Below, one piece after another: positions 27,018 through 34,944 of a stretch of 64,000 nt of DNA. The notes beneath the pieces are model-generated. The model did no database searches. It was given only the letters and a program-made list of their open reading frames with translations, and was not told where the DNA came from. The stretch's first letter is position 1. The number at the start of each line of letters is the position of its first letter. Source of the stretch: Qipengyuania mesophila (GTDB taxonomy: Bacteria > Pseudomonadota > Alphaproteobacteria > Sphingomonadales > Sphingomonadaceae); NCBI RefSeq assembly GCF_019711655.1, contig NZ_JAIGNU010000001.1, forward strand, positions 963,501 to 1,027,500. Reading direction: 5' to 3'. Position numbers and translations under genes: made by a program.

Positions 27018-27352
27018 GCGCGGAACGCTACACCACCTTCGCTGCGTTCTGGCCCTTCTACCTACGCGAACATGCGCGCCCCGGCACGCGCGCGCTGCAT
27101 TACGTCGGGACCACCCTGGTGGTGGCGCTCGGCATCACCGCGCTCGCGACCGGGAAGTTCCTGCTCTTCGCCGCCATGCCGGTGGCGGGATATCTCTTCG
27201 CCTGGGTGGCGCATTTCACGCATGAGAAGAACCGCCCGGCGACCTTCACCTATCCGCTGTGGAGCCTGCGCGCCGATTTCCGCATGTGGTGGTTGTGGCT
27301 GACCCGGCGGCTGGGCCCCGAGCTCGACGCTGCCGGGGTCGCGCGGCGCTAG
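27014..27352 (+). CDS. DUF962 (Mpo1-like) membrane protein
   Basis: 112 residues: HYVGTTLVVALGITAL, FAWVAHFTHEKNRPATFTYPLWSLRADF. This is the DUF962/Mpo1 pattern; the yeast relative Mpo1 is an iron-dependent dioxygenase of 2-hydroxy fatty acids. The conserved His residues (HY, HFTHE) fit a di-metal site. GTG start overlapping the S41 gene stop. Overlaps the convergent gene by four bases. Confidence 0.9.
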   Translation: MSAERYTTFAAFWPFYLREHARPGTRALHYVGTTLVVALGITALATGKFLLFAAMPVAGYLFAWVAHFTHEKNRPATFTYPLWSLRADFRMWWLWLTRRLGPELDAAGVARR

Positions 27353-27801
27353 GCGAGCGCGGCGGCGAGCGTCAGCAGGCCAAGGCCGAGCGAGAGCGGT
27401 ACGCGTAGGGCCATCCACCAGCGCGGCGCCAACGCGCCCAGTCGCGCATCGACGCCTAGGCTGACCAGCAGCGCCCCGGCAAGCATGACCAGCGAAGGCT
27501 CGGGCCATTGCCAGCCGAGCGCCCAGGGCAGAAAGCAGGCCAGCGCGACGAGGCTCGGCACCACGGCGGCGATCCACAGCCAGCCGAGCGCGTTGCGCCT
27601 CTCGGCCGCAGGCGCTGCGGCGGCGATGCCCCACCAGGCCCCGCCGAGGAAGGAGAGGATGAGCGCGGCATAGGCGAAGGCCAGCGCCAGCGCGGCAGCG
27701 CGCCATTCGGCGGGGCCCGCATAGAGCACCACGACGCAGCCGAGCTGCGGCAGCAGACCGGCGAGGCCGAGCCAGCGCGGGAGGGCCGGAACTCTAGCCA
27801 C
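27349..27801 (-). CDS. DUF3429 membrane protein
   Basis: 150 residues, about five hydrophobic helices. The pattern PRWLGLAGLLPQLGCV, YAALILSFLGGAWWGIA and RNALGWLWIAAVVPSLVAL is DUF3429. Inner-membrane protein of unknown role. Last gene of a five-gene leftward string starting at 29910; its start overlaps the upstream membrane gene by eight bases. Confidence 0.88.
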   Translation of the reverse strand: MARVPALPRWLGLAGLLPQLGCVVVLYAGPAEWRAAALALAFAYAALILSFLGGAWWGIAAAAPAAERRNALGWLWIAAVVPSLVALACFLPWALGWQWPEPSLVMLAGALLVSLGVDARLGALAPRWWMALRVPLSLGLGLLTLAAALA

Positions 27802-28150
27802 GCCGGCGCAGCACGATCAGGAAAACCGCAAATCCCAGCGCGAACAGGAGGTCGCCCGCGACGATCGCGCCGATCGCCGGGTTACCGCCGCCGCTCCAGT
27901 TGAGCGGACCGAGCATGAGCACGACCATTGCCTTGCCGAGGATACCCGCAAGCAGCACCGGAGCGAAGCGCCTGGGCTCGCGCGCAACCAGCGCATAGAG
28001 GATGCCGAAGGCGAAGATCAGCACGCCATTGATCGCTTCGGGCGAACCCCATGCGGCATCGAGGAAGGCACCGAGACCGATGACCAGATTGTAGGCTGCG
28101 GCGATCCAGAATAAGAGGCGCCAGCCGTTGATCCGGCGCCGCGCCATCAT
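27794..28150 (-). CDS. Four-TM membrane protein
   Basis: 118 residues with four hydrophobic helices (LLFWIAAAYNLVIGLGAFL, VLIFAFGILYALVAREP, PVLLAGILGKAMVVLML, AGDLLFALGFAVFLIVL). No clear family. Two adjacent ATGs (28150 and 28147) are possible starts; the first is within the end of the lipoprotein gene. Translationally linked to neighbours on both sides. Confidence 0.82.
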   Translation of the reverse strand: MMARRRINGWRLLFWIAAAYNLVIGLGAFLDAAWGSPEAINGVLIFAFGILYALVAREPRRFAPVLLAGILGKAMVVLMLGPLNWSGGGNPAIGAIVAGDLLFALGFAVFLIVLRRRG

Positions 28151-28581
28151 GGCGCCTCCGGCCCGCTGAAAGGCTGGCTGTCGGTCCAGGCGCAGCCCCG
28201 CCGTTGTTCGCCGCCGATCATCAGCGTCGCGGTGTAGGGATAGGTCCGGTCGCTCATTCCGTCGGAGCATTCGCCCGGCGTGATCGTCATGTCGAAGGAC
28301 GTGCCGTTCAGCCTCCCGCTGAATCCGATCCCGTTGTTGCCGGAAAAGCGCTCGACCGGGAATTCGCTGCCCCCCGGATTGTCCGGCGTCTCATAGGTCG
28401 CCATGCCGCCCGCCGCGGCCCCGCCCCAGAAGGGCTCTGTGCCGGTATAGTGGACCGTCTCGCCCGCTTCGATCCCGTCGAAGGATCCGGTGGCGGCCGC
28501 GCCGGGCGCATCGCCGGGGCCGCCGCTGCACGCCGTGACGCATGCCAGCGCAAGGAGGATCGAACAGTGGCGAGGGGTCAT
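28147..28581 (-). CDS. COG3650-like lipoprotein
   Basis: 144 residues. The signal peptide ends in a lipobox (CVTAC) then SGG. The mature part has TEPFWGG, then ECSDGMSDRTYPYTATLMIGG and GCAW, the COG3650 motif set with conserved Cys residues. Function of the family is unknown. ATG overlaps the upstream esterase stop (ATGA) and its 3' end overlaps the next gene. Confidence 0.85.
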   Translation of the reverse strand: MTPRHCSILLALACVTACSGGPGDAPGAAATGSFDGIEAGETVHYTGTEPFWGGAAAGGMATYETPDNPGGSEFPVERFSGNNGIGFSGRLNGTSFDMTITPGECSDGMSDRTYPYTATLMIGGEQRRGCAWTDSQPFSGPEAP

Positions 28582-29495
28582 GCGGCTTTCCTGTGTTCGC
28601 GGATGAACTCGACCGTCTCGGCGCGAGCCTGCATCGCCTCGGGCACCGGCAGCAGCATCCAGACGTGAAACATGTCGGCATACTCGCGATAGATGTGATC
28701 GGGCATGCCCGGCTCGGCGAGTCTTTGCGCCAGTCGCCGCCCGTCGACCAGCAGAATGTCCGCCGTGCCCGAAAAGATCGCCATCGGGGGTAGCCCGGCG
28801 AGATCGCCGAACAGCGGGCTGACCCTGGGATCCTCGACTGCCAGATCGCCCCGATACATAGCGCCGCAGGCCTCAAGACCGCTGACCGCGAGCATGCGGT
28901 CGCGCGGCTCGATCGCGCGCTGCCCCTCGGCCTTTCCGGTCGCATCGAGCCAGGGCGAATAGAGTACCAGACTGGCCGGCAGCGCTGCGCCCTCGTCGCG
29001 CAGCATCTGCGCCAGCGCCAGCGTCATCCCCCCGCCCGCGCTGTCGCCCATGACGGTGAGATTGTCCGCACCGTAGCGCTCGGCCAGTTCGAGGTAGAGC
29101 GCGCGCATCTGGTCGAGCGTGCCCGCCGCCTTGGCCTCTGGGGCGAGCGGATAGAGCGGCACCGTGGCCGAGGCGCCGAGCCGCTCGCACAGATCCATCA
29201 CCGTGTCCCAGTGGAGCGCGGCGATATCCATCACATAGCCGCCGCCGTGGAGATAGAGCAGGTGCGGCGCGCCGGGCTTCGCACCGGCCTTCGGTTCGAT
29301 GGTCACCACAGGATAGCCTCGGCTGGCGAATTCGTGGATGGCAAAGCGCTGGTGCCATTTCGCCCGCGGACGGACGGGCTTCTGGCGGCGCAGCTTGGCG
29401 ATGCGCGCGTCGAGCCTGTCGGGCTGCGAGAAGAAGCGTCTGATGCCGAGTAGCGGCAGCGCAAGATTGACGAGGCGTGCGCGGATGCTGGCCAT
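28578..29495 (-). CDS. Alpha/beta hydrolase, HSL-type esterase
   Basis: 305 residues. The oxyanion motif LHGGGYVMD, nucleophile in VMGDSAGGG, and the His region YADMFHVWML mark the hormone-sensitive lipase family of carboxylesterases. A short N-terminal cap with a hydrophobic first helix (LVNLALPLLGI) may peripherally attach it to the membrane. I used the ATG at MASIRARL; a longer upstream extension would enter the GFA gene. Second in the leftward string. Confidence 0.92.
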   Translation of the reverse strand: MASIRARLVNLALPLLGIRRFFSQPDRLDARIAKLRRQKPVRPRAKWHQRFAIHEFASRGYPVVTIEPKAGAKPGAPHLLYLHGGGYVMDIAALHWDTVMDLCERLGASATVPLYPLAPEAKAAGTLDQMRALYLELAERYGADNLTVMGDSAGGGMTLALAQMLRDEGAALPASLVLYSPWLDATGKAEGQRAIEPRDRMLAVSGLEACGAMYRGDLAVEDPRVSPLFGDLAGLPPMAIFSGTADILLVDGRRLAQRLAEPGMPDHIYREYADMFHVWMLLPVPEAMQARAETVEFIREHRKAA

Positions 29496-29505
29496 GTGTC
29501 GCTCC

Positions 29506-29910
29506 TCAGCCCGGATTGGTTTCGAAGGCGGGCACCGCGCCGGTATCGACCCAGCACTGCTTGCTCCGCGTCCAGATATGCGCGGCGGGGGTGAAGCTGC
29601 TCGCATCGTCGAGCGTCCCCGCCTTGACCCACAGCATGCCGGGGGCGACCTCGACCTTCGAAAACAGCGGCGATCCGCAGGTGCCGCAGAACAGCCGATC
29701 GACGCTCTTCCCGCTCTCGCCGCTGTCACGATAGGTCGCCGGTTCACCGGTGATCGCGACCTGCCCCTCGGGCACGCCGAGGATCGTCGAGAAGGCGCTG
29801 CCCGACTGTTTCTGGCAATGCGTGCAGTGGCACACCATTGCTGCCGCGGCCTCGCCCTCGATCCGGTAGCGGATCGCCCCGCACAGGCAGCCGCCCTCGC
29901 CTTTCGTCAT
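29506..29910 (-). CDS. GFA family protein
   Basis: 134 residues. Zinc-binding Cys: GGCLCGAIRY, CHCTHCQKQSGSAF and LFCGTCGSPLF, the pattern of glutathione-dependent formaldehyde-activating (Gfa/CENP-V) proteins. Most members have no proven activity on formaldehyde. First gene of the five-gene leftward string; an upstream in-frame GTG would add two residues. Confidence 0.93.
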   Translation of the reverse strand: MTKGEGGCLCGAIRYRIEGEAAAAMVCHCTHCQKQSGSAFSTILGVPEGQVAITGEPATYRDSGESGKSVDRLFCGTCGSPLFSKVEVAPGMLWVKAGTLDDASSFTPAAHIWTRSKQCWVDTGAVPAFETNPG

Positions 29911-30038
29911 GACCACTCTCCCATCTGCGGGAGGAAGACTAGTCCAAAGGCGCGGCGTGTCCAGCGCTCGCGGGTGTCAAGGCTGGAACAGGGCCCCGCG
30001 TCCAGGCGTTGGCAGGGGAGGAGAGAGTTCGACTGACC

Positions 30039-30635
30039 ATGCCATCCCATCGCCATCCTCGATCGACCGGGCCCCGAAGAGGCGATCCGCGCTGGCTGGC
30101 GGCGCCGCTGCTGGTCGCCGTCGCGGCGGCAGGCGCGCTCAGCGGGAAGGCGATCGGTTCGATCTCGATGCTGCGACCGAGCGAGGACCGGCTGGCCGTC
30201 TCCGCACCCGAACCTGCCCCCTTCGCCTCCGATCAGTCGAGCCAGGAGCAGCTCCCCGACCACTACCCGCTGGTCACCCCGACCGGCACCGTGCCGGTGG
30301 TCGCGCTTTCGCTCCACGGTCGCCTGCGACGGACGAGCGAACGGTGGTCCGACGTGCCCGACCGGGTGCCGCTCGAGGCCGAGGCCGAGTGGGAATTGAG
30401 CGAGGCCGAGATCGACCACCTCGCACAGTGGCAACCGGCCCGTACTGCGCCGCCCAAGCTGGCTCCCGAACGGGCCGGCATCCCGGCAAGCGCTCCGGCG
30501 GGTGCCATCCCGAAAACGCCCTCAAGAGCTCCCCGCGGCAACGCCACTGGCGTCCCCACGAAAGCTCAGACCGACACCGTCGCCATCGCAACCGAGGCCG
30601 CCACCCCACCCGCCGCGCCCGCGCCCGGACTGTAA
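30039..30635 (+). CDS. Single-TM Pro/Ala-rich protein, unknown
   Basis: 198 residues. A basic N-terminus is followed by one hydrophobic segment (WLAAPLLVAVAAAGALSG, about 20-37), then a region with VTPTGTVPVVALSLHGRLRR and a long Pro/Ala/Thr-rich tail. Probably anchored with the rest periplasmic. No family recognised. A purine-rich GGGGAGGAGAGAG lies 10-25 bases before the ATG. Confidence 0.6.
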   Translation: MPSHRHPRSTGPRRGDPRWLAAPLLVAVAAAGALSGKAIGSISMLRPSEDRLAVSAPEPAPFASDQSSQEQLPDHYPLVTPTGTVPVVALSLHGRLRRTSERWSDVPDRVPLEAEAEWELSEAEIDHLAQWQPARTAPPKLAPERAGIPASAPAGAIPKTPSRAPRGNATGVPTKAQTDTVAIATEAATPPAAPAPGL

Positions 30636-30655
30636 CGCCGCGGGAGCTCGCGGCG
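30636..30655. terminator. Hairpin between convergent genes
   Basis: CGCCGCG-GGAGCT-CGCGGCG gives a perfect seven-base stem immediately after the stop codon and just before the stop of the convergent thioesterase gene. It lacks a T-tract, so terminator function is only probable, in both directions. Confidence 0.45.
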
Positions 30656-30656
30656 C

Positions 30657-31106
30657 TCAGCCCTTGCCCGGCCAGTCGTGGCTCAGCAGCTTGACCGTCA
30701 CCCGCCCGGTGGCGACGAGCGTGCCTGCCGCATCGTGCATCGGCACTTCGGCGATGTAGCCCGCGCTGCCCTTGCGCACGAGATCGGCGTGGAGCCCGGC
30801 GATCTGCTCCTCGGACAAGGTATACTCGCCGGTCACGTCGCTCGCCGCCATGCGGTGGAAGTCGACCGCGATGTCCTTGATGATCGGGAAATGCGTCGCG
30901 GTGTCGATCACCGAGATCCCCGGCCCCGCGGCGACCGCCTCGGCGAGCACGCAGAAGGCGCCGAGATACATGACGTCGACGTGGTTGGCATTGCCCTCGA
31001 GCGGCATCAGCAGCTTCGAATGCCCGCGCGCCTCCTCGATCCGCCGCATGCCGGTGCGCTCGACGAAAGGCACGCGGTAGACGGGCTTCGCTGCAGTCTC
31101 GCTCAT
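30657..31106 (-). CDS. Thioesterase-like hotdog protein (DUF4442/PaaI-type)
   Basis: 149 residues. The layout FVERTGMRRIEEARGHSKLLMPLEGNANHVDVMYLGAF and VDFHRMAASDVTGEYTL, with a GRVTVKLL end strand, fits a single hotdog fold of the PaaI/DUF4442 type, which hydrolyses acyl-CoA thioesters. The Asn-His (NANHVD) could act at the active site. Substrate unknown. Monocistronic, convergent with the single-TM protein gene. Confidence 0.75.
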   Translation of the reverse strand: MSETAAKPVYRVPFVERTGMRRIEEARGHSKLLMPLEGNANHVDVMYLGAFCVLAEAVAAGPGISVIDTATHFPIIKDIAVDFHRMAASDVTGEYTLSEEQIAGLHADLVRKGSAGYIAEVPMHDAAGTLVATGRVTVKLLSHDWPGKG

Positions 31107-31166
31107 TCTTCTCTCCTCCCCTTGCAGCGGGGAGGCTAGCGCGCCCGCGCGGCGGCGCAAGAGCCG

Positions 31167-31748
31167 TCAGGCGCAGCCTTCGACATAGCCGAGCTCGGGC
31201 ATCACCCCGACATGGACGATCGTGACCGTGCCGTCGGGATCGGTCTCGAAGCGCAGCCGCGGATCGGTGCCCGGCTGGGTGAGATACTTGCCCTCCGTGT
31301 ATTTGTGCGGCGTCTCGCGGAAGCCGGGGAAAGCCGCGCGGACATCCTCGATGCTCGAACCCGGGCCGACGCCTTCCTCCAGCGTCACCCCGCTGCCGTC
31401 GGAGACCGAGATGCGCTTGACCACGCCGCCGGTGCGCATGGCGTAGACGCCGGGCCAGTCGGGCGAGGACAGCGTTTCGCAGCCATTGCCGATCTGCCCC
31501 TCGCCCGCGGTGAAGCTGCTGCCCGCGGGCACCGGCTTGCCGATCGTCAGCCCGCCGAGCCCGTCGAGCGTCAGCGTCTTCGCCGAAGCCTGCGCAGGCG
31601 TGGCGGAGGGCGTCGGCGTCGCATCGGTCGCGGCATCGGCGGCGATATCGCCATCCTCGGGCGCCGCTGCCTCGTCGGAGGGCGAGGAACAGGCGGCGAG
31701 CAGCGCGAGTGCGGACATCGGGGCGAGCAGGATGGGGATGGTCTTCAT
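31167..31748 (-). CDS. Lipoprotein of unknown function
   Basis: 193 residues. Lipobox LLAAC, then SSPSDEAAAPEDG and a Thr/Pro/Ala linker. The mature domain has LGGLTIGKPVPAGSSF, GCETLSSPDWPGVYAM, VKRISV, and GSSIEDVRAAFPGF, a pattern seen in small secreted domains that measure or bind something at the envelope. No named family. The start is the ATG of MKTIPILLAP. Confidence 0.8.
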   Translation of the reverse strand: MKTIPILLAPMSALALLAACSSPSDEAAAPEDGDIAADAATDATPTPSATPAQASAKTLTLDGLGGLTIGKPVPAGSSFTAGEGQIGNGCETLSSPDWPGVYAMRTGGVVKRISVSDGSGVTLEEGVGPGSSIEDVRAAFPGFRETPHKYTEGKYLTQPGTDPRLRFETDPDGTVTIVHVGVMPELGYVEGCA

Positions 31749-31851
31749 GCCCAAGACAGCGCTTGGACGCGCGCGGCGTTCCCGCGAGCCGCCGCACGGT
31801 CGGACCCGCCTACGCCCCCGGCGCGGCATGGGTGACGAAGGTGACAGCGTG

Positions 31852-32511
31852 TCACTTTCGCTCATCCTCCTCAAACGCCTGTAATGCCGCGATCAATTCC
31901 GCATCGGAGAGCGCGGACGGACAGGGGTACGCGGCGAGAAACGCGGGATCGGCGCTGGTCCCGGCGCGAATCCGTTCGAGCTCGCTGGGATCGCCGGGCC
32001 CCGGCAGGCCGGTGGCGGGGGGATCGCCCGCCTCGATCCGCCCCAGCAGCGCCTCGAAATCGCGCGCATGGCGCTCGGCCAGCGGCCCCAGCCGCCCGAG
32101 CACGGGATTGCCGCCCAGCGTCGAGCGGCCGAGCAGCGCCACCGTCAGCCGCTCGTCGTAGCGGCGATAGCTGCCGACCTGCTCGCCCTGGTAGAAGACC
32201 GGCACCTCGACCCCGTTGAGCGCGCGTTCGAGCGCGGCATGCGCGAGCACGTCGTAGGAATGGTGGAAGGCGACCTCCCAGGCGAGATCGAAGGCCTGCC
32301 CCTTCAGGCGGCTGCGCAGCCGATAGGCCGATTGCCGCGCCATGCCGACGGCCTTCGCCGCCTCGGTCACCGAATGCGTGGCGGACAGCGCGCGCAGGAA
32401 GCCGACCTGCCTGGCGTGCGACCAGCCGTCGTGACGGTCCTTGGGTGAGGCAACGGGTGCGGCGTTGGAGGGCTCGGGAGCGGCGGGCGGGATGGGGCTG
32501 TGGTGGGTCAT
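31852..32511 (-). CDS. Predicted HTH-like DNA-binding protein (intact paralogue)
   Basis: 219 residues. After a Pro-rich N-terminus comes RHDGWSHARQVGFLRALSATHSVTEAAKAVGMARQSAYRLR, a clear helix-turn-helix of the kind seen in small sphingomonad regulators. The C-terminal half (FDLAWE, LERALNGVEVPVFYQGEQVGSYRRYDERL) is conserved with the degraded copy at 39201-39646. Divergent from the DUF188 gene, with a shared upstream element. It may regulate its own transcription; the target is unknown. Confidence 0.8.
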   Translation of the reverse strand: MTHHSPIPPAAPEPSNAAPVASPKDRHDGWSHARQVGFLRALSATHSVTEAAKAVGMARQSAYRLRSRLKGQAFDLAWEVAFHHSYDVLAHAALERALNGVEVPVFYQGEQVGSYRRYDERLTVALLGRSTLGGNPVLGRLGPLAERHARDFEALLGRIEAGDPPATGLPGPGDPSELERIRAGTSADPAFLAAYPCPSALSDAELIAALQAFEEDERK

Positions 32512-32515
32512 CCCG

Positions 32516-32550
32516 CAGGATAAGGCACAAAACGCGCGTGTAGGAAAGTT
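32516..32550. promoter_or_regulatory. Conserved upstream element shared with the degraded paralogue
   Basis: CAGGATAAGGCACA, eight variable bases, then GTGTAGGAAAGT, just upstream of the start codon. The same two blocks with a nine-base spacer precede the paralogue at 39651-39685. In the direction of transcription this is ACTTTCCTACAC...TGTGCCTTATCCTG. Probably promoter or operator DNA. Confidence 0.5.
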
Positions 32551-32595
32551 TACTCGCCGTTTACGTGCCCCGGCCGGCTGCGCTAGCGGGCACGC

Positions 32596-33054
32596 ATGAG
32601 CGCGCCCACCATCCTCGTCGACGCCGATGCCTGCCCGGTGAAGGAAGAAATCTACCGCGTCGCCGAGCGCTACAAGGCGCAGGTCCGCGTGGTCAGCAAC
32701 AGCGCCTTCCGCGTGCCGGTGAGCGAGCGAGTCCAGCGCGTAGTGGTTTCGGAGGGCTTCGACGCGGCGGACGACTGGATCGCCGAGCACGCCGACGAAC
32801 GCAGCGTGGTCGTGACCGCCGACATATTGCTCGCCGAACGCTGCCTCAAGGCGGGCGCGACCGTCCTCGCGCATAACGGCAAGCCCTTCGACGCCGCGAG
32901 CATCGGCAGCGCCGTGGCCACGCGCGCGATCATGGAGGATTTGCGCGCGGGGATGGACGGCATGGGAGGCGGGCCGCCGCCGTTCAACAAGGCGGACCGG
33001 TCGAATTTCCTGCAGGCGCTGGACCGGGTGCTGGTCAAGCTCGCGCGCCGCTGA
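32596..33054 (+). CDS. YaiI/YqxD family (DUF188) protein
   Basis: 152 residues. ILVDADACPVKEEIYRVAERY, VVSNS, VVVTADILLAERCLKAG and ASIGSAVATRAIMEDLRAGM are typical of the DUF188/YaiI family, a PIN-like fold with conserved Asp residues (VDADACPV, TADI). The family has no settled function. Divergent from the HTH-like gene. A degraded 84%-identical piece of this gene lies at 40602-40775. Confidence 0.93.
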   Translation: MSAPTILVDADACPVKEEIYRVAERYKAQVRVVSNSAFRVPVSERVQRVVVSEGFDAADDWIAEHADERSVVVTADILLAERCLKAGATVLAHNGKPFDAASIGSAVATRAIMEDLRAGMDGMGGGPPPFNKADRSNFLQALDRVLVKLARR

Positions 33055-33119
33055 GCCGGTGCTAGGAACGGCGGGGACGGTTTCGCTATCTATTTGCGCC
33101 GATCGGCCCATAACGCGGC

Positions 33120-33136
33120 CGGGGCATTCAGCCCCG
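33120..33136. terminator. Short hairpin between DUF188 and a small basic gene
   Basis: CGGGGC-ATTCA-GCCCCG is a perfect six-base stem with a five-base loop. There is no T-run after it, so it may be a weak terminator of the DUF188 gene or a leader hairpin of the small gene beginning at 33150. Confidence 0.3.
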
Positions 33137-33149
33137 ATTGGAAAAGACC

Positions 33150-33284
33150 ATGGCCAAGGGCCAAGCCAAGAAGAGCCGCGAGAACCGCAAACCCAAGAAG
33201 GAACAGCCACCCAAGCAGAACGCCTCCAACCCCAGCACCAAGCCCGGTGCGATCAGGGGCTTGGAGAATATGAAGAACAGCTAG
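33150..33284 (+). CDS. 44-residue basic protein
   Basis: Reads MAKGQAKKSRENRKPKKEQ and ends with KPGAIRGLENMKNS. Lys/Arg-rich with Pro and Gln, no hydrophobic part. Very short basic proteins of this form are common in sphingomonads and possibly bind nucleic acid, but nothing is established. A GGAAAAGACC region precedes the ATG. It is below the usual gene-calling size; the frame, codon use and conservation-like composition support it moderately. Confidence 0.6.
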   Translation: MAKGQAKKSRENRKPKKEQPPKQNASNPSTKPGAIRGLENMKNS

Positions 33285-33287
33285 GGC

Positions 33288-33467
33288 CTAGCCCTCCTCG
33301 CGCTCGACCGGCGGCTGCGGCTTCTTCGCCTTGTGCTCCGCCAGCAGCCGGTCGATCTCGGCAATCCGCAGCCGCTCGGGCGTATCGCGCTTCAATCCCT
33401 TGAGACGGCAGGTCGCCCACAGCTGGCGGCGTTCGGATTCGAGGTTCTTGAGATAGAGATCGGCCAT
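33288..33467 (-). CDS. 59-residue charged helical protein
   Basis: MADLYLKNLESERRQLWATC, then RLKGLKRDTPERLRIAEIDRLL. Predicted amphipathic helices and a Lys/Pro/Glu-rich tail. Convergent with the preceding basic gene, three bases apart. No family recognised; short enough to be missed by standard annotation. Confidence 0.55.
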   Translation of the reverse strand: MADLYLKNLESERRQLWATCRLKGLKRDTPERLRIAEIDRLLAEHKAKKPQPPVEREEG

Positions 33468-33563
33468 GCGGGCGCCTATGCGCGCTTGGGCCGGCGCTGG
33501 CCAGCACCATCGCGGCGGGGCACCCCGCGCGTGTGGGGAAAGCCTGCGCGGACCGGCGCGGCG

Positions 33564-34124
33564 TCAGTCGCTGCAACCGGTGACGAAGACGCGCGCGGTC
33601 TCGGCGGGGACGGGCGGCAGCGGGCCGATATCCTGCGCCCCGTAATTCACCGCGACGCCTTGCTTGCCGGTGAGCATCGTGAGGAGCGCAGCCGGAACGG
33701 GCCCCTCGCCGCTCACCCCGCCGCGCAGCCTGTCTCCTGCGGGATTGGCCACCAGCGTCACGACTTCGCCGCCCGAGCCGAAGCTCATCCGCTCCTCGCT
33801 GCCGATCGGCCGGAAGGCGTTGACGTTGACGAGCATGCCGCCCCCCGCCGGGCAGAAGATATGCACACGGCCCGGCTCGCCCTCGGTGACGCCGAAGAAC
33901 AAGCCGTCGCCTTCGCCGCTGGAGGTCATGTCCCAGCGGCCCGAGGGGAAGGTCTTGCCCGCATCGGTATGCGGCATGGGGGCGGGATTAGTGGTTGGGG
34001 TGGCGCTGGCGATGTCGTTGGGGAGCGTCGGTTCGTTGGGCGACGGCTTTTCGGCGGGTTCGGGGGCGCATGCGGCGAGCAGGAGCATGGTCGAAGCCGC
34101 GAAAAACAGGGGCAGCTGAATCAT
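33564..34124 (-). CDS. Lipoprotein of unknown function
   Basis: 186 residues. Signal peptide with lipobox LLAAC, then a Pro-rich linker (EKPSPNEPTLPND). The mature part has FPSGRWDMTSSGEGDGLFFGVTEG, HIFCPAGGGMLVNV, and GSGGEVVTLVANPAGDRLRGGV. Two Cys pairs (IFC, TGC) might form a disulphide. No family named. The start is the ATG of MIQLPLFFAAS. Confidence 0.75.
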   Translation of the reverse strand: MIQLPLFFAASTMLLLAACAPEPAEKPSPNEPTLPNDIASATPTTNPAPMPHTDAGKTFPSGRWDMTSSGEGDGLFFGVTEGEPGRVHIFCPAGGGMLVNVNAFRPIGSEERMSFGSGGEVVTLVANPAGDRLRGGVSGEGPVPAALLTMLTGKQGVAVNYGAQDIGPLPPVPAETARVFVTGCSD

Positions 34125-34185
34125 AGGCCTAACTCGACAACGACTTGGCGATACTCGGATCAAGGCTTCACCATCACCCCGCTTC

Positions 34186-34944
34186 CTAAGCTTCCAGCTC
34201 CAGCGGATATTCATCAAAAGTCTGACCATGCAATTCTCTGCCGGCAGCCTTCTTGTTTCGACCGCCCCATTGCTTGAAGAAGAACGCTACGTCGTCGCGA
34301 CGGCAAATCTCCAATAGGCGCTCCACCCACGCCTCTTCCATCGGCCGCGAGCGAGGCCCTGACTCTCCGCCTACAATGGCCCAATGGATGCCCCGCAGAT
34401 CGATCTCTTGGATCTCACCGATCAACGGCTCGAAGGATATGAAAAGTGTCGCACCTGAAATGGAAGCAAGGTGCTTCACACGATCTGCAACCTCGTCGCT
34501 TTCGACCGATGTTCCCACCCATATATGGTCCCTAGCTTCGATCACACCGCTATCGAAAAGGCGCGCCATTCGATCAGGCCGCTTGGTGAGAATCTGAAAA
34601 TGGTGCTGCGGACAGGCGATCATCGTTTGCCAAACTCGAATGACAAACTCGTCAGGCACATCCGGATGGAAGAGATCAGACATCGAATTGACGAAAATGC
34701 GCTTCGGTTTTCGCCATTCCAGCGGAGCTGAAAGACTGCTCTCATCGACATTCACCCGACCAGTCCACACATATCGTCCACCACTCTTTCGGGTGGTACC
34801 CGCATATTTGCGATGGCCCATCGCTTGGAGCCGGGCGGCCATCCTCATCGCATAGCAATTGGTGCAACCGCTTGATGCAATCGTGCAACCAGCGACCGGG
34901 TTCCAGGTGACGTCCGTCCACTCAATTTCGGAAGAACCTGCCAC
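34186..34944 (-). CDS. DUF5131 (phage Gp37/Gp68, three-Cys motif) protein
   Basis: 252 residues. WTDVTWNPVAGCTIASSGCTNCYAM holds the three-Cys motif (C-x6-C-x2-C), typical of Gp37/Gp68 proteins and resembling a radical-SAM or Fe-S cluster site. Further motifs: FVNSMSDLFHPDVPDEF, FQILTKRPDRM, WVGTSVES, WAIVGGESGPRSRP and VAFFFKQWGG. GTG start overlapping the TcmP stop by one base, so cotranscribed with it. Base composition is clearly lower in GC than the surroundings. Function unknown; the family is often phage- or island-borne. Confidence 0.92.
   Translation of the reverse strand: MAGSSEIEWTDVTWNPVAGCTIASSGCTNCYAMRMAARLQAMGHRKYAGTTRKSGGRYVWTGRVNVDESSLSAPLEWRKPKRIFVNSMSDLFHPDVPDEFVIRVWQTMIACPQHHFQILTKRPDRMARLFDSGVIEARDHIWVGTSVESDEVADRVKHLASISGATLFISFEPLIGEIQEIDLRGIHWAIVGGESGPRSRPMEEAWVERLLEICRRDDVAFFFKQWGGRNKKAAGRELHGQTFDEYPLELEA

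Noticed and set aside
30009..30038. TTG start 30 bases upstream for the single-TM protein at 30039
   Set aside because: The purine-rich ribosome site lies between the TTG and the ATG, so the ATG is the better start.
34125..34185. Possible attachment site at the edge of the TcmP cassette
   Set aside because: No tRNA end or direct repeat matching the other edge (35844-35941) could be found by eye, and no recombinase is present.
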